This document shows positions 25,561 to 34,301 of a DNA stretch of 64,000 nt, in pieces. Source of the DNA: Brucella pseudintermedia (GTDB lineage Bacteria; Pseudomonadota; Alphaproteobacteria; Rhizobiales; Rhizobiaceae); NCBI RefSeq assembly GCF_042697365.1, contig NZ_CP137605.1; one strand, given 5' to 3'. Made by a program: the position numbers and the translations under genes. Under the pieces are notes generated by a model. It did not search any database. It saw only the letters and a program-made list of their open reading frames with translations, and had not been told where the DNA came from. How positions within the stretch are numbered: position 1 is the first letter of the stretch; every line of letters starts with the position of its first letter.

Positions 25561-25664
25561 GGAGCGGTTCCGGTTAAAACCGAGGCGCCGGAGCCGCTCT
25601 AACCTTTTGTTTTATCGCATTATCCAACGCGAAACCGCTTCGCACTTTTGTTGGAAATGCTCTA
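25561..25664 (-). repeat. Rhizobiales-type palindromic intergenic repeat
   Basis: Two adjoining hairpins fill the gap between dctM and dctP. One uses 25617-25628 with 25650-25660 (GCATTTCCAAC type arms on the minus strand); the other uses 25561-25573 with 25588-25600. The core read on the minus strand, AAAAGTGCGAAGCGGTTT then TAAAACAAAAGG and AGAGCGG, matches a repeat I recall as common between genes in Brucella, Ochrobactrum and rhizobia. It starts inside the dctM stop codon. A diverged copy is at 60701-60752. Confidence 0.65.
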
Positions 25665-26939
25665 GTGAAGCCAGTTCATGGGTACCAGTACGAGACTTGG
25701 GAACAGAACCAGCAGAAGCAGTACGATCACCTGCGAAATCAGAAATGGATTGACGCCGGCGACCACTTTTCCAAGCGGCACCTTTGAGACACCGCTCACC
25801 ACATTCAGCACGACGCCGACCGGCGGCGTGATAAGCCCGATGCTGTTATTCATGATGAAGAGAACACCGAAATAGGCGGGGTCAATCCCAGCCTGTTTGA
25901 CAATCGGCATCAGAACTGGCGTCAGGATGAGGATCGTCGGCGTAAGGTCCAGTGCCGTTCCGACGATGAGCACCAGAATCATGATCGCAAACATCAATAG
26001 CTTCGGGCTATCGATCAGAGGCGCGATGTAACTGCTGATTTCGGCCGGAATATTTGCGGCCGTTATCAACCAGGACGACACCAGAGCCGACGCGACGAGA
26101 AACATGATGACGGACGTCGTTTTTGCAGCCCGCAAGAAGACGCCGTATAGATCGACAATCTTCAGTTCCCGATAGATGAACATGCCAACAAAAAGCGCAT
26201 AGGCTGCGGCCACCACGGCCGCTTCTGTCGGCGTCATGACGCCCATACGGATGCCGCCAAGAATGATCACTGGCATGCCGAGCGCCCAGAGTGCACGCCC
26301 GGTCGCCTGCAGCCGGTCTTTGCCGGACTGCTTGGGAAGCACTTTGAGGTTGTCTTTTCTGACGACGATTTGCCAGGTGATGAGCAGCGCGATGCCCATC
26401 ATCAGACCGGGCACAATCCCCGCCATGAATAGCTGCGTTATCGATACGTTGGCAGCAACCCCAAATACGATCATGGCCATTGATGGCGGGATGACCGGAG
26501 CGATGATGCCGCCGGCTGCCATCAGTCCCGCAGAACGGGGGATGTTGTAGCCCGCTTTCGCCATCATGGGGACCAGAATGGTTGCCAGTGCTGCAGTGTC
26601 GGCAGCAGCCGACCCTGATACGCTGGCCATGATGATGGCCGCGAGAATAGCGACGACGCCGAGACCGCCGCGAATATGGCCAACGCAGGCGATGGCGAAA
26701 TCAATGATGCGGCGCGACAAGCCGCCAGAATTCATAAGCTCACCAGCCAGAATGAAAAAGGGGATTGCCAGAAGGGTGAAAGAGTCCACGCCAGCAATCA
26801 TATTCTGGGCGATGATCTGCGTATTGAACATTCCCATGTACCACATGAGAACGACACCACAGAACATAAGGGAGAAGGCGATCGGAACGCCGATAGCCAT
26901 GGCGCTGAGGAGCGATCCGACAAATACTACAAGCGTCAT
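25662..26939 (-). CDS. dctM: TRAP transporter large permease (DctM family)
   Basis: A 425-residue inner-membrane protein with about 12 helices, the ion-coupled channel of the TRAP system. Family blocks seen: IPFFILAGELMNSGGLSRRIIDFA, ASVSGSAAADTAALATILVPMM, GIIAPVIPPSMAMIVFG and the C-terminal FGVLFIMNNSIGLITPPVGVVLNVV. The stop codon lies at the edge of a repeat element. It starts five bases after dctQ, indicating one operon. Confidence 0.95.
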   Translation of the reverse strand: MTLVVFVGSLLSAMAIGVPIAFSLMFCGVVLMWYMGMFNTQIIAQNMIAGVDSFTLLAIPFFILAGELMNSGGLSRRIIDFAIACVGHIRGGLGVVAILAAIIMASVSGSAAADTAALATILVPMMAKAGYNIPRSAGLMAAGGIIAPVIPPSMAMIVFGVAANVSITQLFMAGIVPGLMMGIALLITWQIVVRKDNLKVLPKQSGKDRLQATGRALWALGMPVIILGGIRMGVMTPTEAAVVAAAYALFVGMFIYRELKIVDLYGVFLRAAKTTSVIMFLVASALVSSWLITAANIPAEISSYIAPLIDSPKLLMFAIMILVLIVGTALDLTPTILILTPVLMPIVKQAGIDPAYFGVLFIMNNSIGLITPPVGVVLNVVSGVSKVPLGKVVAGVNPFLISQVIVLLLLVLFPSLVLVPMNWLH

Positions 26940-26944
26940 GTCGT

Positions 26945-27469
26945 CTACTCCATCAGATGGTCGAGCGAGTGTTCGCCCGCAAAGGTGGCAATTTCCTCAT
27001 CGGTCAGACGACCGGTGACAGCACGCAGGAAGCGTTCGGCGGCAATGATGAACATAGCACCGCCCGTAAACAGTCCGACGCCATAAACCCAGATCATTGA
27101 GAGACCCGTGACAGGCGCAACCATGCTGGCGTTGATATCGAACTGCTTCCAGGTGCCCCAAAAGAAAATTCCGGAACAGAGCAAAACAATCAGGTAACTG
27201 ATCGCCATGCATGTAACGCGCCCCTGCCGTCCGAAGCGGGCAACGAGCGACTCGATGCCCAGATGGCTGTTTTCGCGGAAGGTGAGGACTGCGCCAAGAA
27301 AAGACACCCAGACGAAGAAATAGCGCGCAAGTTCTTCCGATACGGTCAGTCCAGAATTTGCGGCATAGCGCAAAATCACGTTGACGAAGACCATGATAGC
27401 CATGCCGGCAAGGAGGAAGACGAGAATTGCGCCAAGTAACTTGTAGAAGAAGTCTATGGCTTTCGTCAT
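26945..27469 (-). CDS. dctQ: TRAP transporter small permease (DctQ family)
   Basis: A 174-residue four-helix membrane protein. Typical DctQ features are an early helix (LLGAILVFLLAGMAIMVFVNVILRY), SEELARYFFVWVSFLGAVLTFRENSHLGIE between helices two and three, and a short polar C-terminus. It supports DctM. It lies 10 bases after the fumarylacetoacetate-hydrolase-family gene and five before dctM. Confidence 0.93.
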   Translation of the reverse strand: MTKAIDFFYKLLGAILVFLLAGMAIMVFVNVILRYAANSGLTVSEELARYFFVWVSFLGAVLTFRENSHLGIESLVARFGRQGRVTCMAISYLIVLLCSGIFFWGTWKQFDINASMVAPVTGLSMIWVYGVGLFTGGAMFIIAAERFLRAVTGRLTDEEIATFAGEHSLDHLME

Positions 27470-27479
27470 CTATCCGCCC

Positions 27480-28649
27480 TCAGACTTTATCGAGCAAATT
27501 GCGCGCTTGCAGGTTCTGGATCAGCGCCCTGATACCGAATGTCCATTCAGGACATTTGTCGGTCCGATCGACCCAGTTGATGAGACGCCCGAGCTTCGGC
27601 GTGGAAATTTCCACGCGGTCGCCGACTTCGTGGGTGAAGCCCTGTCCGGCGCCACGACGATCCTTCACGGGCGCGAACATGGTGCCGAGAAACAATACGG
27701 CGCCGTCTGGATACTGATGATTGCGGTTCATCATCTGTGATGCAAGATTTTCAGGATCGCGGCTGATCGCTTCCATCGGGCTTTCGCCGGTCATTTCGAA
27801 ACCATCTGCGCCATGAACTGTCAGCGACAGCTTGAGCTTGCGCAATACGTCCATGGTGAATTGACTGTCGAACAGTCGAATAAACGGGCCGATAGCGCAG
27901 GAGGCATTATTATCTTTAGCCTTGCCGAGCAGCAGAGCCGACCGACCTTCCACGTCTCGAAGATTGACGTCATTGCCAAGAGTTGCACCGACGATGCGTC
28001 CATCCGAGGCGACTACCAAGACCACCTCGGGTTCCGGGTTGTTCCATTGGGAAATGGGCAGAATGCCGACAGTTGCACCGCACCCGACGGCCGACATCGG
28101 CTGCGATTTGGTGAAGATTTCCGCGTCGGGTCCAATACCCACTTCCAGATATTGTGACCAAAGGCCCATTTCCTGAAGAAGCGCCTTGACCTCTGCAGCC
28201 TTTTCAGAGCCAGCCACCACACCGCGCAAATTGTCGCCAATAACCGGCGCCAGACGTTCGCGAATTTCACGGGCCCGGGAGGGATCGCCTTTAGCCTGTT
28301 CCTCAATCACGCGTTCCAGCATGCTGTCAGCAAAGGTAACGCCTGCTGCCTTGATGGATTGCAGATCTATGGGCGCCAACAACTGCCCACTTTCACCGGA
28401 AAGAAAATCGTTGAGAGAACCAAGGCTTGGAAAGCTATCAGTATTTTCCAATTCACTTATCAGCGAATTGCGCTCCAGAAGACCCGAAACCGTGGCGGAC
28501 AAGCCGGACAGATCGTGCACATGGCCGTTTTTTACCAATACAGGACAAGGACCGTTTTCTGCCTTCGACCAAACGCGGCCTATCAAAATTGCAGAATGGC
28601 TGTCTTCAGGCAGAATCGCCGATGCTTGCAGTTCACGCTTGTCTTGCAC
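27480..28649 (-). CDS. Fumarylacetoacetate hydrolase family protein
   Basis: A 389-residue enzyme whose C-terminal 250 residues are the FAH fold. The GTG at 28649 (VQDKRELQASAIL) has GGGAGG upstream and is preferred to an ATG at 28688 that has none. Metal-site features are seen in NNPEPEVVLVVASDGRIVGATLGNDVNLRDVEGRSALLLGKAKDNNASCAIGP. FAH-fold enzymes cleave or dehydrate 2-keto acids; some act as 2-keto-3-deoxy-sugar-acid dehydratases. That role fits the next-door enolase-superfamily dehydratase, which would make a 2-keto-3-deoxy acid. It heads the TRAP operon. Confidence 0.82.
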   Translation of the reverse strand: MQDKRELQASAILPEDSHSAILIGRVWSKAENGPCPVLVKNGHVHDLSGLSATVSGLLERNSLISELENTDSFPSLGSLNDFLSGESGQLLAPIDLQSIKAAGVTFADSMLERVIEEQAKGDPSRAREIRERLAPVIGDNLRGVVAGSEKAAEVKALLQEMGLWSQYLEVGIGPDAEIFTKSQPMSAVGCGATVGILPISQWNNPEPEVVLVVASDGRIVGATLGNDVNLRDVEGRSALLLGKAKDNNASCAIGPFIRLFDSQFTMDVLRKLKLSLTVHGADGFEMTGESPMEAISRDPENLASQMMNRNHQYPDGAVLFLGTMFAPVKDRRGAGQGFTHEVGDRVEISTPKLGRLINWVDRTDKCPEWTFGIRALIQNLQARNLLDKV

Positions 28650-28689
28650 AGATATCCTCCCAATGTATGACCGTTTCCCACGGGTCATA

Positions 28690-28712
28690 TGTTGTCAGGA
28701 TGCCTGACAACA
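28690..28712. promoter_or_regulatory. Perfect palindrome, candidate operator before the FAH/TRAP genes
   Basis: TGTTGTCAGG (28690-28699) and CCTGACAACA (28703-28712) form a perfect inverted repeat with a 3-base spacer. TTGTC/GACAA halves are typical of operators for FadR-type GntR regulators, one of which is encoded at 33594. It lies between the enolase-superfamily gene and the FAH gene. See also 31964-31978. Confidence 0.6.
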
Positions 28713-28768
28713 ATAGTACTATTATTAGCAGTCCAGAATTGAGTCCAGCCTTGAAGATGGTCCTGACC

Positions 28769-29974
28769 TCAAAAATTAGATCGATCTGTTTTTCTCCGGC
28801 TGACGGTATAGGCCTTGTCCATTTCGGGGTTGAGTGCCATGCCCAGCCCGGCGCCGGGTGGAACCGTAATCATACCGTTGCTGACTTCAGGCAGGGCGGT
28901 AACAAGATCGCGATACCATGTCTTGTAGAACGCGCGGACGCTTTCCTGAATCAAGGCATTTGGTGCATTGAGCGAAAGATGCGTCGAAGCACACAGAACG
29001 ACCGGTCCCGTGCAATCATGTGGCGCGACCGGGAGATGCCAAGCTTCGGCCATAGCTGCAATTTTGCGGGCTTCCGACAGGCCGCCGCACCAGCTCAAGT
29101 CAAGCATGACAACGCCGGCCACACCTGTTTCCAGCAGATCACGAAATGCCCATCGACTTCCCAAGGTTTCGGAAGCGCAGATAGGTGCAATGCTGGCTTC
29201 CGCGTAACGCTTGAGGCTGCCAAGACTGTCCATCTTAATCGGGTCTTCATGCCAGAAAGTCTTGAAGGGCGCGAGTTCACGGGCGATCTGCATGGCTGGC
29301 AAGAGCTGCCACATGGAATGGAACTCGACCATGATATCCATGCGGTCACCGACTGCGTGACGGATTTTTTCAAAAGGCTGCAATGCCGCCTTAAGATCGG
29401 GTTGAGAAATGTACTGCCCGCGCGTCTTTTCCGCCGCCATGTCGAACGGCCAGATTTTCATCGCCGTTATGCCTTCTTCGAGCAATGAGAGGGCTAATTC
29501 GTCTGCCCGGTGCAGAAAGCCATTCAGATCATCAAAACTGGTATCCGTATTCGCAAGGCCATAATTGGCAGACTGCTGGCCGGTAGTCTTCTTGATATAC
29601 TCGGTTCCGGCGCAGGTATTGTAGGTGCGAATGGATTGGCGGGTGAAACCACCAAGAAGCTGAGCAATGGGTAGATTGGCAGCTTTGCCGTACAAATCCC
29701 AAAGGGCGATATCGAAGGCGGAGTTGCCGCGCACTTCCGCGCCGGTTGAACGGAAACCGAGATATCCCACAAGGTCAGAGGCCAGCAGATCGATCTGCAG
29801 CGGATCACGGCCCATAACACGCGGGGCGACATATTCGTGTAGATAGGATTCGACCGTTTCAGACATGAAAAAGGTTTCGCCGAGGCCGGTAATTCCTTCG
29901 TCTGTATGAACTTCCACCCACAACAGATTTGGCCGTTCGGCGATGCGGATGGTTTCGATTGCTGTGATCTTCAT
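28769..29974 (-). CDS. Enolase-superfamily enzyme (mandelate racemase/muconate lactonizing family), probable sugar-acid dehydratase
   Basis: A 401-residue protein. The ATG at 29974 (MKITAIETIRIAE) has GGGAGG upstream; the longer frame to 30097 overlaps the next gene and is not credible. Magnesium-ligand regions are MVEFHSMW, WHEDPIKMD and ICASETLGSRWAFRDLL; the final APHDCTGPVVLCAS carries the histidine expected of the mandelate racemase/sugar dehydratase group. It would dehydrate an aldonic acid to a 2-keto-3-deoxy acid. The closest named relatives cannot be fixed by eye. It follows the beta-hydroxyacid dehydrogenase gene by 31 bases. Confidence 0.85.
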   Translation of the reverse strand: MKITAIETIRIAERPNLLWVEVHTDEGITGLGETFFMSETVESYLHEYVAPRVMGRDPLQIDLLASDLVGYLGFRSTGAEVRGNSAFDIALWDLYGKAANLPIAQLLGGFTRQSIRTYNTCAGTEYIKKTTGQQSANYGLANTDTSFDDLNGFLHRADELALSLLEEGITAMKIWPFDMAAEKTRGQYISQPDLKAALQPFEKIRHAVGDRMDIMVEFHSMWQLLPAMQIARELAPFKTFWHEDPIKMDSLGSLKRYAEASIAPICASETLGSRWAFRDLLETGVAGVVMLDLSWCGGLSEARKIAAMAEAWHLPVAPHDCTGPVVLCASTHLSLNAPNALIQESVRAFYKTWYRDLVTALPEVSNGMITVPPGAGLGMALNPEMDKAYTVSRRKTDRSNF

Positions 29975-30005
29975 TGCACCTCCCAATGCAACTGCTGGTC
30001 GGGCG

Positions 30006-30887
30006 CTAGCTTTGAGAGCCTTCGTTGAGCTTTTCGATATGAATAAGCAAGGCGCTATGATCCTTTTCTCCACCGCCTTCTTCCACGAACGCGGCAAAGG
30101 CTTCGCGTACGGTCTCGGTCAAAGGCAATTTCAAAGACAGGTCGCTTGCGGTTTTCAGGATCGAATTGAGGTCTTTCAGCTGAATGCGCGATGTGCCGCC
30201 CGGCTCAAAATCACGGTCAATCATCCGCTTACCGTGCAGCTCGAGAATGCGGCTTTCACAGAATCCCCCACGAATGGCATCGCGGAATGCAGCACGCGAT
30301 CCGCCGCCTTTTTCAACAAGAACCATTGCCTCTGCAATTGCTCCAATGGTCACGGCAACAATCTGCTGATTGGCGAGTTTTGCCAGCTGACCGGCCCCTG
30401 GCGGGCCGACGCGGGTAAGGCGTCCCATCGGCTTGAACACATCGGCGAGGCCGACGATGATTGCTTCATCACCTCCGGCCATGATTGCGAGTGTGCCCTC
30501 TTGAGCACCCACCACTCCACCGGAAACCGGAGCGTCGATATGATTGACATATGATGCTCCCAGCCGCTTGGCATGCTCGCGCGCGAAGTCTGGTGAAATT
30601 GAGCTCATGTCGATGACTGTGCTGCCTTTTTTCAAGACGGCAGCGACACCTTGCTCAAAGAGGACGTCACGTACCGCTGGCCCATCGGTCAGCATGCTGA
30701 TGACTATATCAGCGTCCTCCGCCGCCTTTGCGGCAGTTTGCGCGAGTTTGGCGCCTTTTTTGGCAAGGGGGGCAGACTTGGTGCTGTTCCGGTTCCAGAC
30801 TGTTACGTCGAAGCCTGCATCCAGGAGCCGACTGGCCATGGGCAAACCCATCAGGCCGGTACCCAGAAACGCGATCCTGCGTGTCAA
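30006..30887 (-). CDS. 3-hydroxyisobutyrate dehydrogenase-family NAD(P)-dependent oxidoreductase
   Basis: A 293-residue beta-hydroxyacid dehydrogenase. The Rossmann motif GTGLMGLPMASRLLDAGFDV is near residues 8-27. The substrate motif DAPVSGGVVGAQEGTLAIMAGG follows, and the catalytic lysine lies in GAGQLAKLANQQ. The family includes tartronate semialdehyde reductase, D-threonine/L-threonate dehydrogenase and 3-hydroxyisobutyrate dehydrogenase. Next to a DenD-like dehydrogenase, an LtnD-like threonate or erythronate function is possible, but LtnD usually comes with OtnK-type kinase and OtnC aldolase genes, which are absent here. Its start overlaps the denD-like stop by four bases. Confidence 0.85.
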   Translation of the reverse strand: MTRRIAFLGTGLMGLPMASRLLDAGFDVTVWNRNSTKSAPLAKKGAKLAQTAAKAAEDADIVISMLTDGPAVRDVLFEQGVAAVLKKGSTVIDMSSISPDFAREHAKRLGASYVNHIDAPVSGGVVGAQEGTLAIMAGGDEAIIVGLADVFKPMGRLTRVGPPGAGQLAKLANQQIVAVTIGAIAEAMVLVEKGGGSRAAFRDAIRGGFCESRILELHGKRMIDRDFEPGGTSRIQLKDLNSILKTASDLSLKLPLTETVREAFAAFVEEGGGEKDHSALLIHIEKLNEGSQS

Positions 30888-31867
30888 ATCTTGCCTCCCA
30901 TTTCATCTTCGATGTGAACGCGAATGATCTCATCAAAGGATGTTTCGGCTGTGAAGCCAAGGGCCTGCGCGCGGTTTGCTTCAAAACCGGGAGCCCAGCC
31001 AGCGACCATGCGCATAATCATTTCGTCCGGTTCGCGCCGAATGAGGCCGACGGCTTTTTCCCCCGCTACGCGGCGCAACGCCTCGATCTGTTCGCCCACG
31101 GTGGCACTGAGACCCGGCATGGAAAGATTGCGGCGCGCACCAACTGCTTCCGTATCGATGGTGGCTCCATGAATTAGAAAGCCGACAGCTGAGCGCGGCG
31201 AAGCATGCCAATGACGGACATCGTCGGGGACAGGCAATACGGCTTCCTGCCCGGAGAGCGGTTCGCGAAGAATGTTGGAGAAAAAGCCGGAAGCGGCTTT
31301 GTTCGGTTTGCCGGGGCGTATGCAGATCGTCGGCAGGCGAATCCCGATGCCATCAAAGAAACCGCGACGGGTGTAGTCTGACAACAGAAGTTCGCTGATT
31401 GCCTTCTGCGTGCCGTAGCTCGTCAACGGAGTCGTGTGGAATTCATCCGGGATCGGGTAGGGGAGCGGGGCGCCAAAAACGGCAATGGAGGAGGTGAAAA
31501 CCACGCGGGGTTTATAGCCATCGGCAATGTGCGCAAGCCTGATTGCGTCAAACAGATGCCGGGTGCCATCCAGATTGATTCGATATCCTTTATCAAAATC
31601 GATTTCCGCTTCACCGGACACGATGGCTGCGAGGTGAAAGATGACATCAGGTCGCCCTGATACGATCTTCTGCGCGGTGTCCATGGTGGATATATCTGCT
31701 GCCAGCGTATCAACCGGTGCGGCGAAGCCGACAGGAGGTTCTGCTGAAACGACATCGATAAGCGTGAGCTTCTCTATCGGCGTTTCCCGGAGATGGCCAT
31801 CGTTTGAAAGACGCTGTGCAAGCTTGCGTCCGACCATGCCCGCAGCACCGATGATTGCGATATGCAT
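30884..31867 (-). CDS. DenD-like NAD-dependent epimerase/dehydratase-fold dehydrogenase (D-erythronate dehydrogenase family)
   Basis: A 327-residue extended short-chain dehydrogenase. The NAD motif GAAGMVGRKLAQRL is at residues 7-20; the catalytic YxxxK is in SYGTQKAISELLL. Following blocks GIRLPTICIRPGKPNKAASGFFSNILREPL and RHWHASPRSAVGFLIHGA are characteristic of the DenD family, which oxidises D-erythronate. The assignment to erythronate itself is inferred from family resemblance only. It is the first gene of the minus-strand arm and faces the divergent FAD oxidoreductase across a 241-base control region. Confidence 0.82.
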   Translation of the reverse strand: MHIAIIGAAGMVGRKLAQRLSNDGHLRETPIEKLTLIDVVSAEPPVGFAAPVDTLAADISTMDTAQKIVSGRPDVIFHLAAIVSGEAEIDFDKGYRINLDGTRHLFDAIRLAHIADGYKPRVVFTSSIAVFGAPLPYPIPDEFHTTPLTSYGTQKAISELLLSDYTRRGFFDGIGIRLPTICIRPGKPNKAASGFFSNILREPLSGQEAVLPVPDDVRHWHASPRSAVGFLIHGATIDTEAVGARRNLSMPGLSATVGEQIEALRRVAGEKAVGLIRREPDEMIMRMVAGWAPGFEANRAQALGFTAETSFDEIIRVHIEDEMGGKI

Positions 31868-32108
31868 TCAGAAATCCCTCCCTGCCTTGCAGCCAGCGTC
31901 GCTCAAAATGCGGGCGTGGCTTGTAACAACACTTATCCGGTCTCCTACAGATTCATGTTGTAGGGTTGTCTGATAACCTTATATGTAAGCGTTGGAAACA
32001 ATTTTTTCCGTTCCGTTACAGGAACGAAACGGAAAAGCCTGCTGCATCTTAAAAACTGTCGTACTTCGGCGGCAGCGCATTGCACATCGATAGGGCCAAG
32101 AGGGTAAA
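31868..32108. promoter_or_regulatory. Divergent promoter region of the sugar-acid locus
   Basis: 241 bases between the denD-like gene and the FAD oxidoreductase gene. It contains GGTTGTCTGATAACC (31964-31978), an odd-length palindrome with one mismatch that carries the TTGTC half seen at 28690-28712. Overlapping it is CCTACA (31944-31949) with TGTAGG (31959-31964). These are candidate binding sites for the FadR-type regulator at 33594. No promoter hexamers are certain. Confidence 0.5.
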
Positions 32109-33551
32109 ATGCACGGTTCGGGGAACATGACCGGAAACAGGCAGGCAGAGCTCGTTGCTCTTTTGGGCAACGATCTGGTTATGACCGGGCAAAACGACAT
32201 GCTTGGCTATTGTCGTGATTGGCCGGGAGATGTGGAGAACGCAGCGGTGGCCGTGATCCGGCCGCGTTCAACAGCGGATGTCTCTGCCGCAGTTAAAGCC
32301 TGCGCTTCGCTGGGGTTGTCGATCATTCCCCAAGGCGGAAACACTGGGCTCGTGCAGGGCGGCGTACCAGATGGTCAGGACAACCTCGTCATTTTGAGTC
32401 TCGAGCGGATGAACCGCATTCGGAAAATTGACCCGGACGACTTTTCAGCGGTTGTCGACGCTGGTTGCATTCTTTCCGAACTAAAAGACAAACTGGCGGC
32501 AGAAGGAATGTTTTTCCCGCTGGCGCTTGGCGCACAGGGGAGTTGTCGTATCGGAGGAAATGTCAGCACCAATGCCGGCGGCGTCAACGTGTTGCGCTAT
32601 GGCATGACACGTGAGTTGATCCTTGGGCTGGAGGTCGTTCTGCCTGACGGTACTATATTCAATGGTCTTTCGACCCTGAGAAAGGACAATCGTGGCATTG
32701 ATCTGAAGCAGCTTTTTATCGGCGCGGAAGGCATTCTTGGAATCGTAACGGGTGTTGCAATCAAACTGATGCCCTTACCGGACAAGGTGGAAACGGCGCT
32801 GCTTGGGCTCAACTCGCTGGAAGATGCCATAGCGCTTTATCGGCGGGCACGGGTTCAGTGCTGTGACCTCATGTCTGCATTCGAGTTCATGCCGCCGGTG
32901 GCTTTTATACTGGCACAGGAGGCAATGCCGGAACTCACCGTACCCCTTGGACAATATCCGGCCTACGTCTTGATGGAGATTTCGGGCTCTGGACTGGTCG
33001 ATATAGCGCCTTTGATGGAACAGTTTCTTGCACACGCACTGGAGGATGGCCTCGTTCTTGACGGGGCTATCGCGTCATCGCGGGCGCAAGGTCAAAATCT
33101 CTGGATGTTCCGGGAGGCGATGAACGAGGGGCAGGCACTACACGGCAAGCACCTGCGCACGGACATATCAGTTCCGCTTTCAAAACTGGCATCGTTCGTT
33201 GATGAAGCTGAACGAGAACTGGCTCAGGTTCTTCCCGATTGTCTTGCAGTTTCTTATGGGCATGTTGGCGATGGCAATGTGCACCTCAATGTCATTCCCG
33301 AAAGCAATCTCGATAATGTTGCGAAAGACCGGAAGATCAAGCTTGCAAAGGAAACGATCAATGCTGTTCTGGATCGTTATGCGGGCAGTATCAGCGCCGA
33401 GCACGGCATCGGTCGTCTGAAAAGGGACGATTTCGAGAAGCGCATTGACCCTGCGCGGCGAAAGCTGCTTGAAGCTCTCAAACAGATTATCGATCCGGAC
33501 AACATCATGAACCCCGGATGCCAGCTTTCACTTGACTCTTCAAAAGGCTGA
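32109..33551 (+). CDS. GlcD-like FAD-linked oxidoreductase (D-2-hydroxyacid dehydrogenase family)
   Basis: A 480-residue flavoenzyme with an N-terminal FAD_binding_4 domain (IIPQGGNTGLVQGGVPDGQDN and GNVSTNAGGVNVLRYGMTRE) and a C-terminal FAD-oxidase C domain (SYGHVGDGNVHLNVIPE and ISAEHGIGRLKRDDFE). These identify the D-lactate/D-2-hydroxyglutarate/glycolate oxidase subunit family. It would oxidise a D-2-hydroxy acid and pass electrons to a carrier. AGAGGG precedes the ATG at 32109; a second ATG at 32127 is also possible. It is the first gene of the plus-strand arm. Confidence 0.88.
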   Translation: MHGSGNMTGNRQAELVALLGNDLVMTGQNDMLGYCRDWPGDVENAAVAVIRPRSTADVSAAVKACASLGLSIIPQGGNTGLVQGGVPDGQDNLVILSLERMNRIRKIDPDDFSAVVDAGCILSELKDKLAAEGMFFPLALGAQGSCRIGGNVSTNAGGVNVLRYGMTRELILGLEVVLPDGTIFNGLSTLRKDNRGIDLKQLFIGAEGILGIVTGVAIKLMPLPDKVETALLGLNSLEDAIALYRRARVQCCDLMSAFEFMPPVAFILAQEAMPELTVPLGQYPAYVLMEISGSGLVDIAPLMEQFLAHALEDGLVLDGAIASSRAQGQNLWMFREAMNEGQALHGKHLRTDISVPLSKLASFVDEAERELAQVLPDCLAVSYGHVGDGNVHLNVIPESNLDNVAKDRKIKLAKETINAVLDRYAGSISAEHGIGRLKRDDFEKRIDPARRKLLEALKQIIDPDNIMNPGCQLSLDSSKG

Positions 33552-33593
33552 CGACACATCAGCTGCACGGGCAATCAGGGAGACTTTATCGTT

Positions 33594-34301
33594 TTGTTTG
33601 GTGAAATCAGACGCAATGAGCAGCTCCCAGGACGCATCGCGTCGGAAATTACGCGGCAGATCGGTGACGGTACTCTGTTGCCGGGCCAAAAACTGCCGAC
33701 AGAACATAATCTTGCTCAAAGCTTCGGTGTCAGCCGTTCGGTTGTGCGTGAAGCCATTGCCCAGTTGCGCAACGAGGGCTTGGTTGAAACGCGACAGGGC
33801 GTCGGAGCTTTCGTAACAGAACCAGACAGACGGCATGCCCTCCGGATCGAGCCGGAAACACTTAGCAATCGCGAAAATTTCCGCAGCCTCTTCCAGTTGC
33901 GAATGGCGCTCGAGATTGAAGCGGCAGGACTGGCGGCGGTGCATCACGATGAACATGACATGATGCAACTTAACGAAGCGCTCGCAGAGATGAGCGGTTC
34001 AAAAAAATGGACAGATACCGGTATAGCTGCCGATCTGGCTTTTCATCGTGCACTCGCTTCTGCAACTCACAATGAGTATTTTCCGCTAGTCCTTGGCTTC
34101 ATCGCCGAACGCATCAATCAGGCAATCAACGCTGCGCGTGCACGGGCCGTGCTCGAGCAGATTGTCGAGATCACTATCGATGAGCATACCGCGATCAGGG
34201 ATGCCATTTACTCGCGTGATCCGTTGCAGGCGCGCGACGTGATGCGCCACCACATCGTGCAGGCGGCCAGCCGCGTCGGTCTCAAATTGGAAACTTTCTG
34301 A
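33594..34301 (+). CDS. GntR-family transcriptional regulator, FadR/FCD subfamily
   Basis: A 235-residue repressor-type protein. The N-terminal winged helix (about 10-75) has GTLLPGQKLPTEHNLAQSFGVSRSVVREAIAQLRNEGLVETRQGVGAFV. The C-terminal all-helical FCD ligand domain contains FHRALASATHNEYF and the metal-binding histidine region DEHTAIRDAI...MRHHI. FCD regulators sense organic acids, often sugar acids. The start is a TTG with AGGGAG about 11 bases upstream, so it is somewhat uncertain. Position inside the locus and the TTGTC palindromes in both control regions make it the probable local regulator. It overlaps the SDR gene by one base (TGATG). Confidence 0.9.
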   Translation: MFGEIRRNEQLPGRIASEITRQIGDGTLLPGQKLPTEHNLAQSFGVSRSVVREAIAQLRNEGLVETRQGVGAFVTEPDRRHALRIEPETLSNRENFRSLFQLRMALEIEAAGLAAVHHDEHDMMQLNEALAEMSGSKKWTDTGIAADLAFHRALASATHNEYFPLVLGFIAERINQAINAARARAVLEQIVEITIDEHTAIRDAIYSRDPLQARDVMRHHIVQAASRVGLKLETF

